17,731 nt of DNA from Rhodovulum sp. (GTDB lineage: Bacteria > Pseudomonadota > Alphaproteobacteria > Rhodobacterales > Rhodobacteraceae), in the NCBI GenBank assembly GCA_020637615.1, contig JACKKC010000042.1:1-17731 (forward strand), given 5' to 3'. The notes under the pieces are model-generated. The model worked only from the letters and a program-made list of their open reading frames with translations. It made no database searches and was not told the origin of the DNA. Shown here piece by piece: positions 6,099-14,393 of the stretch. Each line of letters starts with the position of its first letter. Positions within the stretch are counted from its first letter, which is position 1. The position numbers were made by a program, and so were the translations under genes.

Positions 6099-6542
6099 GA
6101 TGTGGACCCGATAGACCACATGGTCGGCGCCTGGGCCGGGCAGCCGGCCAGCGCGGCGACCGCGATGATCGAGGGCAACGACGGCACGATCCCCCATGCC
6201 GTCACCGTCCGGGACGTACCGGTGGGCGCGTTCTGGTCGGTCACGGTCTATGACGCCGACGGCCATCACGCGCCCAACGCCCTCGGCCGCAACAGCTACA
6301 ACGATTTCACCGCCGCGCCGAACGAGGACGGCTCGATCACGCTCAACTTCGATCGCTGCGAGGACGGGCGGATCAATTGAATCCCGATCACGCCCGGCTG
6401 GAACTACACCATGCGCCTCCACGAGCCGCGGCAGGAGATCCTCGCCGGCAGCTGGACCTTCCCCGCGCTGCAACCCGCGGATGGCGGGACCCCCTTGCCC
6501 GCCCGAACGATCCCTAAGGCCCCTCGCCGTCGCCCCTCATGA
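6099..6542 (+). pseudogene. DUF1214 (DUF1254/DUF1214-type) gene remnant
   Basis: Translation from about 6099 gives DVDPIDHMVGAW, then a clear DUF1214 core: IPHAVTVRDVPVGAFWSVTV, YDADGHHAPNALGRNSYNDF, TAAPNEDGSITLNFDRCEDG. It is interrupted by TGA at 6378-6380. After the stop, the same frame continues as IPITPGWNYTMRLHEPRQEI and LAGSWTFPALQP, the normal C-terminus of the family, to a TGA at 6540. In relatives as I know them, the residue before IPI or LPI is often Cys, so a TGC-to-TGA change would explain the stop. The upstream DUF1254 half and most of the linker are missing: the frame before 6099 does not resemble the family. Intact proteins are about 330-480 residues and are usually exported; their function is poorly known. 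A functional short protein from GTG 6102 or ATG 6120 to 6380 is unlikely. Confidence 0.8.
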
Positions 6543-6821
6543 TTCCCGAGACCCGGGTGTCCCCAGCCCGATCAACCCGTGGCGATCGGGCTGCGTCGGC
6601 CCTGCCCGGGGCCGGCGCGCTTCGCACGCCGTCCAGGGCCGCCCCGTCCCGATCCCCAACCGGCGGCGACACCCGACCCCCTCACCCTGCGGCGCACGCC
6701 TCCGGGCGTGCGACACCGGCGCCTCGCCTTCTCGGTCCGGAGGAATGTAGCGCGAGCCGCAGCGTCGGTCAGGCGGATGGGCCGTTGGGATGCGGCGGGC
6801 TCTCCGCCGCTCCGCAAACGC
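6543..6821. other. Intergenic stretch with two hairpins, no gene seen
   Basis: No convincing reading frame. Two inverted repeats are visible: AGCCCGAT (6565-6572) with ATCGGGCT (6585-6592), and CGCACGCC (6693-6700) with GGCGTGCG (6705-6712) around a TCCG tetraloop. Neither is followed by a T-tract. An AGGA before ATG at 6745 is immediately followed by TAG and means nothing. Confidence 0.4.
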
Positions 6822-6849
6822 ACAACGCCCCGGCGAGCCGGGGCGTTGT
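6822..6849 (-). terminator. Terminator-like hairpin after clpA
   Basis: A perfect 12-bp stem (6822-6833 with 6838-6849, 4-nt loop) begins 22 bp past the clpA stop codon on the minus strand. The sequence after the stem on that strand is only moderately T-rich (GCGTTTGCGG), so termination strength is uncertain. Position and stability still make it the obvious clpA 3' end. Confidence 0.7.
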
Positions 6850-6871
6850 CGCGGGAACCGGGCCGGCCCGC

Positions 6872-9196
6872 CTATTCCGCGGTGAGAAGCGGCGGCTTCT
6901 TGGTGGCGATGCGCGGGGTGCCGAGCGGCTCGATCCGCAGATCGAGCGCGCCGTCGCGCACCAGCACATGGACGACGCCGCCCTTGGCGAGCTTGCCGAA
7001 GAGAAGCTCCTCGGCCAGCGGCTTCTTGATGTTCTCCTGGATCACCCTTCCGAGCGGCCGCGCGCCCATCTTGTCGTCGTAGCCCTTGTCGGCCAGCCAT
7101 TCGGCGGCCTCGCGGCTGAGGTCGATCTGGACGTTGCGGTCCATCAGCTGCGCCTCGAGCTGCAGGACGAACTTCTCGACCACCTGCAGGATCACCTCCT
7201 TCGGCAGCGCCGAGAAGCTGATGATCGCGTCGAGCCGGTTGCGGAACTCCGGCGTGAACATCCGCTCGACGGCCGCCGAATCCTCGCCCTCCCGGCGGTC
7301 GCGCCCGAAGCCGAGTGCGTTGCGCGCCTGCTCGGCGGCGCCTGCGTTCGAGGTCATGATCAGCACGACGTTGCGGAAATCCACCGTCCGGCCGTTGTGG
7401 TCGGTGAGCTTGCCGTGGTCCATCACCTGCAGCAGGATGTTGTAGACGTCCGGATGCGCCTTCTCCATCTCGTCGAGCAGGAGCACGCAATGCGGATGCT
7501 GGTCGACCCCGTCGGTCAGGAGCCCGCCCTGGTCGAAGCCGACATAGCCCGGCGGCGCGCCGATCAGGCGGCTGACGGTGTGCTTTTCCATGTATTCCGA
7601 CATGTCGAAGCGCAAGAGCTCCACCCCGAGCATGGAGGCGAGCTGCTTGGCGACCTCGGTCTTGCCGACGCCGGTCGGGCCGGTGAAGAGATAGTTGCCG
7701 ATCGGCTTCTCCGGCTCGCGCAGCCCGGCGCGGCTGAGCTTGATCGCGCTCGCCAGCGCCTCGATCGCCTTGTCCTGGCCGAAGACCACGCGCTTGAGCG
7801 ACTTGTCGAGATCCTTGAGCACCTCGGCATCGTCCTTGGAGACGTTCTTCGGCGGGATGCGCGCGATCTTGGCGACCACCGCCTCGATCTCCCTGGCGGT
7901 GATGGTCTTGCGCCGCTTGCTCTCGGGCAGCAGGTGCTGCGCCGCGCCGGCCTCGTCGATCACGTCGATCGCCTTGTCGGGCAGCTTGCGGTCGTGGATG
8001 TAGCGCGCGCTGAGATCCACCGCCGACTTGATCGCGTCCTGGGTGTAGCGCACGTCGTGATGCACCTCGAAATAGGGCTTCAGCCCCTTAAGGATCTTGA
8101 AGGCGTCCTCGATCGTCGGCTCGTTGACGTCGATCTTCTGGAAGCGCCGCGCCAGCGCCCGGTCTTTCTCGAAATGCTGGCGATACTCCTTGTAGGTCGT
8201 ACTCCCCATGCAGCGCAGGGTGCCCGACTGCAGCGCGGGCTTGAGCAGGTTCGAGGCGTCCATGGCCCCGCCGCTGGTCGCGCCGGCGCCGATCACCGTA
8301 TGGATCTCGTCGATGAAGAGGATGGCGTTGGGATGCGCCTCCAGCTCCTTCATCACCGCCTTCAGCCGCTCCTCGAAATCGCCGCGGTAGCGGGTGCCGG
8401 CGAGCAGCGCGCCCATGTCGAGCGCGAAGATCGTGGTCTCGGCCAGGATGTCGGGCGTGTCGCCGTCGTTGATCTTCTTGGCGAGGCCCTCGGCGATGGC
8501 GGTCTTGCCGACGCCGGGATCGCCCACGAGCAGCGGGTTGTTCTTGCGCCGGCGGCAGAGCACCTGCACGCAGCGCTCCACCTCCAGGTCGCGCCCGATC
8601 AGCGGATCCACGTCGCCGCGACGCGCCTTCTCGTTGAGATCGACGCAATATTTCTGCAGCGCCGTCTCCTCGGCCTCCTTGCCGGTCGGGCCCTGCGCCT
8701 TCGGCTCCTTGGCCTGGTCCGCGCCCTTGGGCGAGGTCGGCTCGCCATAGGACGGATCCTTGGCGACGCCGTGGCTGATGTAGTTGACCGCGTCATAGCG
8801 CGTCATGTCCTGCTCCTGCAGGAAATAGGCGGCATGGCTTTCGCGTTCCGCGAAGATCGCCACGAGCACGTTGGCGCCGGTCACTTCCGAGCGCCCCGAG
8901 CTCTGGACATGGATCGCCGCGCGCTGGATCACCCGCTGGAAGCCGGTGGTCGGCGCGGCCTCCGAGCCTTCGATGTCGGAGATCAGCGCGTCGAGCTCCT
9001 CGTCGAGGAAGGCGACGATGGTCTTGCGCAGCTTGTCGAGATCGACCCCGCAGGCCTTCATCACGCGGGCGGCGTCCGGCTCGTCGAGGAGCGCGAGCAG
9101 AAGATGCTCGAGCGTCGCGAGTTCATGCTTGCGTTCGTTGGCGTGTCCGAGCGCGTTGTGAATTGCGGCCTCGAGGGTACTCGAAAAAGAGGGCAT
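6872..9196 (-). CDS. clpA: ATP-dependent Clp protease ATP-binding subunit ClpA
   Basis: A 774-residue AAA+ unfoldase that feeds substrates to ClpP in the cytoplasm. The Clp N-domain covers residues 1-140 (FSSTLEAAIHNALGHANERK, LATLEHLLLALL). The first AAA+ module has Walker A GDPGVGKT at 225-232 and Walker B ILFIDE at 292-297. The second has Walker A GPTGVGKT at 506-513 and Walker B VLLLDE at 571-576. An LGF tripeptide at 628-630 sits where the ClpP-docking loop is expected. The lack of a long coiled-coil middle domain distinguishes it from ClpB and ClpC. The ATG at 9196 follows an AAGGATGCGGAG ribosome-binding region and matches the family start (MPSFSSTLE). A CTTGAA at 9307-9302 could be a heat-shock -35, without a good -10. 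The adaptor gene clpS is not in this window. Confidence 0.97.
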   Translation of the reverse strand: MPSFSSTLEAAIHNALGHANERKHELATLEHLLLALLDEPDAARVMKACGVDLDKLRKTIVAFLDEELDALISDIEGSEAAPTTGFQRVIQRAAIHVQSSGRSEVTGANVLVAIFAERESHAAYFLQEQDMTRYDAVNYISHGVAKDPSYGEPTSPKGADQAKEPKAQGPTGKEAEETALQKYCVDLNEKARRGDVDPLIGRDLEVERCVQVLCRRRKNNPLLVGDPGVGKTAIAEGLAKKINDGDTPDILAETTIFALDMGALLAGTRYRGDFEERLKAVMKELEAHPNAILFIDEIHTVIGAGATSGGAMDASNLLKPALQSGTLRCMGSTTYKEYRQHFEKDRALARRFQKIDVNEPTIEDAFKILKGLKPYFEVHHDVRYTQDAIKSAVDLSARYIHDRKLPDKAIDVIDEAGAAQHLLPESKRRKTITAREIEAVVAKIARIPPKNVSKDDAEVLKDLDKSLKRVVFGQDKAIEALASAIKLSRAGLREPEKPIGNYLFTGPTGVGKTEVAKQLASMLGVELLRFDMSEYMEKHTVSRLIGAPPGYVGFDQGGLLTDGVDQHPHCVLLLDEMEKAHPDVYNILLQVMDHGKLTDHNGRTVDFRNVVLIMTSNAGAAEQARNALGFGRDRREGEDSAAVERMFTPEFRNRLDAIISFSALPKEVILQVVEKFVLQLEAQLMDRNVQIDLSREAAEWLADKGYDDKMGARPLGRVIQENIKKPLAEELLFGKLAKGGVVHVLVRDGALDLRIEPLGTPRIATKKPPLLTAE

Positions 9197-9383
9197 TCTC
9201 CGCATCCTTCCGGTCAAGAGCCGCCGGCTTGGGGGGCCAGCGCAAGCAAGGTCATGCGATCTTGCCCGTTACCCGTTAAACTTCGGTGTTATCCCGAGCG
9301 CTTCAAGGGTGATTATGAGCCGGGCCGCCCGGGAGAGCAAAAACTTTCGGTGAAAAGGCTGAATTTCCCGGCCGGTGATCGGT

Positions 9384-10154
9384 CTAGCGGAACGCGTCCT
9401 TGCGCCGCCGGATCTCGGCGAAGACCGCGGCATCGGGCGCCCCCGCAAGCCCCAAGCGCGCCTTCATCCCCGGATCCCGCGCCCGCAGGAAGGGGTTCGT
9501 GGCGATCTCGAGGTCGAGCCGTGCCGGCACCGTCGCCTCGCCGCGCGCGCGCAGGGCGGCGACCTCCTCGGCCCGCGCGCGTAGCGCCGGGTTCTCGCCG
9601 TCCACCGAAAGCGCGAAGCGCAGGTTGCTCTCGGCGTATTCGTGGCCCGAATAGACCAGCGTCTCCGGCGGCAGGGCCGCCAGCCTCGCGAGACTCCGCC
9701 ACATCTGCTCGGCGGTCCCCTCGAAGAGCCGCCCGCAGCCCATGACCATCAGGCTGTCGGCCGAGAAGAGCGCGTGCGATGCGGGAAAATGATAGGCGAC
9801 ATGCCCGATCGTATGACCCGGAACCTCGAAGACCGTGCCGGCGCTCTCGCCCAGCGCCACGCGATCGCCGTCGGCCACCGCCTTGTCGAGCGCCGGAAGC
9901 CGCGCGCGATCCGCCGCCGCCCCGACGACCGCGGCGCCGAACTCGCCCCGCAGCGCATCGACCCCGGCGATATGGTCGTCATGGTGGTGGGTGATCAGGA
10001 TGAGATAGAGGCCCCAGCCCCGGCGCGCGAGTTCCATCCGGATCGGCTCGGCCTCCGGCGCATCCACCAGGCCGACCCGCCCGGTCGCCGTGTCGCGGAG
10101 CAGATAGGCGTAATTGTCCGACCGGCAGGGAATGGTGACAATCTCGAGCGGCAT
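9384..10154 (-). CDS. gloB: Hydroxyacylglutathione hydrolase (glyoxalase II)
   Basis: A 256-residue metallo-beta-lactamase-fold enzyme that hydrolyses S-D-lactoylglutathione to D-lactate and glutathione, the second step of methylglyoxal detoxification. The binuclear metal motif THHHDDH is at residues 55-61. It is followed by VPGHTIGHVAYHF, SADSLMVMGCGRLFEGT (with the bridging Asp) and YSGHEYAESNLRFA, the glyoxalase II signature. The C-terminal segment LDLEIATNPFLRARDPGMKA is the usual GloB glutathione-binding domain. The length is normal. The ATG at 10154 has a GAGGGG ribosome-binding site. It diverges from the methyltransferase gene and lies 187 bp upstream of clpA on the same strand. That gap has no clear terminator, so partial co-transcription is possible. 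Confidence 0.96.
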   Translation of the reverse strand: MPLEIVTIPCRSDNYAYLLRDTATGRVGLVDAPEAEPIRMELARRGWGLYLILITHHHDDHIAGVDALRGEFGAAVVGAAADRARLPALDKAVADGDRVALGESAGTVFEVPGHTIGHVAYHFPASHALFSADSLMVMGCGRLFEGTAEQMWRSLARLAALPPETLVYSGHEYAESNLRFALSVDGENPALRARAEEVAALRARGEATVPARLDLEIATNPFLRARDPGMKARLGLAGAPDAAVFAEIRRRKDAFR

Positions 10155-10179
10155 GGCGATCCCCTCGGCAGCGATTGGC

Positions 10180-10209
10180 TTGGCGACAGTCTGTCGGATC
10201 CGCTAGGGT
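10180..10209 (+). promoter_or_regulatory. Candidate promoter of the methyltransferase gene
   Basis: TTGGCG (10180-10185), an 18-nt spacer and TAGGGT (10204-10209) form a weak sigma-70-like pair in the 61-bp divergent spacer with gloB. The predicted start would fall at or next to the ATG at 10216, implying a leaderless or near-leaderless mRNA. The hexamers are poor, so this is tentative. Confidence 0.3.
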
Positions 10210-10215
10210 CGCGCA

Positions 10216-11064
10216 ATGCATCTCGACGTCGTGGATCTGCGCGCCTTCTACTACCGCACGCCGCTCGGGCGCTCCGCCCAGCGCGCGCTGCAGGAGAGCC
10301 TGCGTGCGCTCTGGCCCGAGACCCATGGCATGGCGGTCGCGGGCTTCGGCTTCGCCGCGCCGCTGCTGCGCCCCTTTCTCGGCGAGGCCGGGCGTGTGCT
10401 GGCGCTGATGCCGGGGCAGCAGGGCGTCATGCCCTGGCCGCCGGGCGCAGGTGCGGCGAATGTCTCGGTCCTGGTCGAGGAGACGCTCTGGCCGCTCTCC
10501 TCGAGCAGCGTCGACCGGCTGATCGTCGCCCATGGGCTCGAGACCTGCGAGCGGCCCGACGCGCTCTTGAGCGAGATCTGGCGCGTGCTCGTGCCCTCCG
10601 GGCGAGTCGTCTTCATCGTGCCCAACCGCTCCGGGCTGTGGGCGCGGCGCGACGCCACGCCCTTCGGCTTCGGCCGCCCCTACAGCTTCGGCCAACTCGA
10701 CAGCCTGCTGCGCAAGCACCGCTTCCTGCCCGAGCGACAGGCGGCCGCGCTCTACGCGCCGCCGTCGCACCGGAAGTTCTGGCTGAAGTCGTCGCATCTG
10801 ATGGAGCGGCTCGGCCGCCGGTTCGAGCCGCGCATCATCGCCGGAGCGCTGGTGGTGGAGGCGTCGAAGCAGGTCTATGCCCGGCCGGGCCCGCCCGGAG
10901 CGCGGGTCTTCGTCCCCGGCCCGCTCGACGTGCTCGAGGGCCTGACGGGGCCGAGGCCCGAGCCGGTCGCCGGCGGCAACCGGCGCATTCGCCCCCCCGC
11001 GGCGGCCGAGGGGGATTACATTTCCCAACGCGACCCCGTCATGCCGAGTTCCGCCCGAGCCTAG
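10216..11064 (+). CDS. Class I SAM-dependent methyltransferase
   Basis: A 282-residue protein of the type 11 methyltransferase group. An AVAGFGFAAPLLRPFLGEAG segment at residues 40-59 takes the place of the SAM-binding glycine loop. VDRLIVAHGLETCERPDALLSEIWRVLVPSGRVVFIVPNR is the typical motif IV-VI region, with Rossmann strands 4 and 5. The last 50 residues are Pro/Arg-rich and probably disordered. Homologues of this kind sit next to gloB in Rhodobacterales, as here (inference from memory of that gene order), but the methyl acceptor is unknown. There is no strong ribosome-binding site before the ATG at 10216. The stop is directly followed (2 bp) by repeat copy B. Confidence 0.85.
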   Translation: MHLDVVDLRAFYYRTPLGRSAQRALQESLRALWPETHGMAVAGFGFAAPLLRPFLGEAGRVLALMPGQQGVMPWPPGAGAANVSVLVEETLWPLSSSSVDRLIVAHGLETCERPDALLSEIWRVLVPSGRVVFIVPNRSGLWARRDATPFGFGRPYSFGQLDSLLRKHRFLPERQAAALYAPPSHRKFWLKSSHLMERLGRRFEPRIIAGALVVEASKQVYARPGPPGARVFVPGPLDVLEGLTGPRPEPVAGGNRRIRPPAAAEGDYISQRDPVMPSSARA

Positions 11065-11066
11065 TG

Positions 11067-11203
11067 CCATCGTCCTGCCCGGCGGGCACCGCCGGGCAGC
11101 GCCCGCCCCGCCCCGTCACGCCGAAGGCGTGCCTCCGGCACGACGCGAGCGCTCCGCTTCCGCCCGGGCCGGGCGCTGCCCTCATTTTGGGGCGGGTCGG
11201 TCG
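11067..11203 (-). repeat. Dispersed hairpin repeat, copy B
   Basis: An inverted copy of the 5021-5127 repeat, longer by about 30 bp in the middle. It carries the same 12-bp arms (11094-11105 and 11170-11181) and the same 9-bp stem (11077-11085 with 11089-11097), but with loop GCA instead of TAC. The extra central part has its own hairpin CACGCC-GAA-GGCGTG (11118-11132). On the plus strand the outer right arm is followed by TCATTTT (11182-11188), so the block could end transcription of the methyltransferase gene before the atp operon. It begins 2 bp after that gene's stop. Confidence 0.75.
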
Positions 11204-11257
11204 CACCGGGAACAATGGCCTCCGGATGCGATTGCCCCCGCCACGGCCCTCCGCGTA

Positions 11258-11286
11258 TTGCCACACCGCAAACGCTCTGCTATCAG
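11258..11286 (+). promoter_or_regulatory. Candidate promoter of the atp operon
   Basis: TTGCCA (11258-11263), a 17-nt spacer and TATCAG (11281-11286) form a reasonable sigma-70-like promoter. The expected start near 11293 would leave a leader of about 90 nt before the GTG of atpH. It lies downstream of repeat B, in the only non-coding stretch before the operon. The rest of the 11065-11381 gap holds repeat B and the leader hairpin at 11336-11365. Confidence 0.45.
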
Positions 11287-11335
11287 CGAGCGGATTTCGC
11301 CGGGGGGCGGCGCCACACTGGCATAAGTCTCCGTT

Positions 11336-11365
11336 ATGTCGGACTTCTCGGTCCGGATTCGACAT
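11336..11365 (+). promoter_or_regulatory. Leader hairpin before atpH
   Basis: ATGTCG (11336-11341) pairs with CGACAT (11360-11365), and GAC (11342-11344) pairs with GTC (11351-11353) inside, with a 6-nt bulge. The ribosome-binding site GGAAGGG (11370-11376) lies just after it. The hairpin could affect translation or stability of the atp mRNA; I infer this only from position. Confidence 0.35.
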
Positions 11366-11381
11366 CATCGGAAGGGTTCCC

Positions 11382-11941
11382 GTGTCCAGTTCCGCTTCGT
11401 TGACCTCTGGGGTGGCCGGGCGCTACGCGACCGCGCTCTTCGAAATCGCCAAGCATGACAAGGCACTGGGCCAGGTCGAGACGGATATCGCCGCGCTCGA
11501 GGCCGCGCTCGCCGAGAGCGCCGACCTGCGCGAACTGCTCGCCTCGCCGATCCACACCCGCGACGAGCAGGGCCGCGCGATCGCGGCAATCGCCGCGAAG
11601 ATGGGGCTGGGCAAGACCGTCACGAACACGCTCGGGCTGATGGCCCAGAACCGCCGGCTTTTCGTCGTCCCCGCCCTCCTGTCGCAGGTCAAGGCGCTGA
11701 TCGCCGCAGACCGGGGCGAGGTGACGGCGGAAGTGATTTCCGCCAAGCCGCTGACCAAGGCCCAGACCGAATCCCTCGCCGGGACGCTCAAGGAGAGCGT
11801 GGGCAAGGACGTGGCGCTCGATGTGACCGTGGACGAAGACCTGATCGGCGGGCTCGTGGTAAAGGTGGGGTCGCGGATGATCGACACCTCCATTCGCTCG
11901 AAGCTCGCCAAACTCCAGAATGCCATGAAAGAGGTCGGATA

Positions 11942-11942
<1 letters not shown>
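11382..11942 (+). CDS. atpH: F1Fo ATP synthase delta subunit
   Basis: A 186-residue subunit of the peripheral stalk, linking the top of the F1 hexamer to the b subunits. The N-terminal helical domain reads SGVAGRYATALFEIAKHDKAL. The C-terminal domain ends in the conserved pattern VDEDLIGGLVVKVGSRMIDTSIRSKLAKLQNAM. The start is GTG at 11382, chosen because it lies 6 nt after a GGAAGGG ribosome-binding site and gives the normal family length; upstream frame-open sequence is not homologous. It is the first gene of the operon. Its TAA overlaps the atpA ATG by one base (TAATG), which suggests translational coupling. Confidence 0.95.
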
Positions 11943-13480
<1,538 letters not shown>

Positions 13481-13506
13481 TCCGAGACTAGACAGGGAGC
13501 CGGCCG

Positions 13507-14379
13507 ATGCCGAGCCTCAAGGACCTCAAGATCCGGATCGCGAGCGTCAAGTCGACGCGCAAGATCACCAAGGCGATGCAGATGGTCGCGGCCGCCAAGC
13601 TGCGCCGCGCCCAGGAATCGGCCGAAAGCGCGCGCCCCTATGCCGAGCGCATGGACGCGGTGCTGGGCAATCTCGCCGCCGGAGTCGCCGAGAGCGCCAA
13701 TGCGCCGCGGCTGCTGGCGGGAACCGGCAAGTCCGAGACGCATCTCCTGGTCGTCGCTACCGCCGAGCGCGGCCTCTGCGGCGGCTTCAATTCCTCGATC
13801 GTGCGCCTGGCCCGCAACCGGGTCGCGCGGCTCCAGGCCGAGGGCAAGACTGTCAAGATCCTCACCATCGGCAAGAAGGGCCGCGAGCAGCTGCGCCGGG
13901 ACCTCAGCGCGCTCCTGGTCGGCCATGTGGATCTCTCGGACGTCAAGAAGCTCGGCTATCCGGACGCGGCCAGGATCGCCCATGATATCCTGAACCGTTT
14001 CAACGCCGGCGAATTCGACGTCGCCACGATCTATTTCAACCGCTTCCAGTCGGTCATCAGCCAGGTGCCGACCGAGCGCCAGCTGATCCCGGCGGTCTTC
14101 GAGGCGCGCGAGGGCGGCGCCTCGTCGCAATACGAATACGAACCCGACGAGGAGGCGATCCTCGCCGACCTGCTGCCGCGCGGCGTGGCGACGCAGATCT
14201 TCACCGCGCTTCTGGAGAACGGCGCCTCGGAACAGGGCGCGCGCATGAGCGCCATGGACAACGCCACGCGCAATGCCGGCGAGATGATCGACAAGCTGAC
14301 GATCGTCTACAACCGCTCGCGCCAGCAGGCGATCACCAGCGAGCTCATCGAGATCATTTCGGGCGCCGAGGCGCTCTAG
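13507..14379 (+). CDS. atpG: F1Fo ATP synthase gamma subunit
   Basis: A 290-residue central-stalk subunit that rotates inside the alpha3beta3 ring and passes torque from the c-ring. The N-terminal helix begins MPSLKDLKIRIASVKSTRKI and continues into a TKAMQMVAAAKLRRAQ pattern typical of gamma. The C-terminal helix reads ARMSAMDNATRNAGEMIDKL and ends in the conserved RQQAITSELIEIISGAEAL. The Rossmann-like middle domain is complete (HLLVVATAERGLCGGFNSSI). The ATG at 13507 follows AGGGAG. The stop is 14 bp before atpD. Confidence 0.98.
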   Translation: MPSLKDLKIRIASVKSTRKITKAMQMVAAAKLRRAQESAESARPYAERMDAVLGNLAAGVAESANAPRLLAGTGKSETHLLVVATAERGLCGGFNSSIVRLARNRVARLQAEGKTVKILTIGKKGREQLRRDLSALLVGHVDLSDVKKLGYPDAARIAHDILNRFNAGEFDVATIYFNRFQSVISQVPTERQLIPAVFEAREGGASSQYEYEPDEEAILADLLPRGVATQIFTALLENGASEQGARMSAMDNATRNAGEMIDKLTIVYNRSRQQAITSELIEIISGAEAL

Positions 14380-14393
14380 GGACGGAGAACAAC

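Noticed and set aside
5896..6114. Short plus-strand open frame of 72 codons containing the 14-bp palindrome
   Set aside because: Pro/Arg/Ala-rich, no ribosome-binding site, no resemblance to a known family; most likely non-coding.
6378..6380. In-frame TGA as a possible selenocysteine codon
   Set aside because: It lies where Cys is often found, but the gene lacks its 5' half and I see no convincing bacterial SECIS hairpin directly after the TGA. A nonsense mutation in a pseudogene is simpler.
9197..9383. Possible heat-shock promoter before clpA (CTTGAA at 9307-9302)
   Set aside because: No CCCCAT- or CTTATNT-like -10 stands at the right distance, so I do not list it as a feature.
6539..9745. 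A 1068-codon open frame on the plus strand opposite clpA
   Set aside because: It is the antisense shadow of clpA in GC-rich DNA. Its translation is low-complexity (Arg, Leu, Ala, Asp, His) with no family resemblance, while clpA is unmistakable.
9642..11381. Extension of the atpH frame upstream to 766 codons
   Set aside because: It crosses gloB and the methyltransferase gene in wrong frames. The GTG at 11382 with GGAAGGG gives a normal delta subunit.
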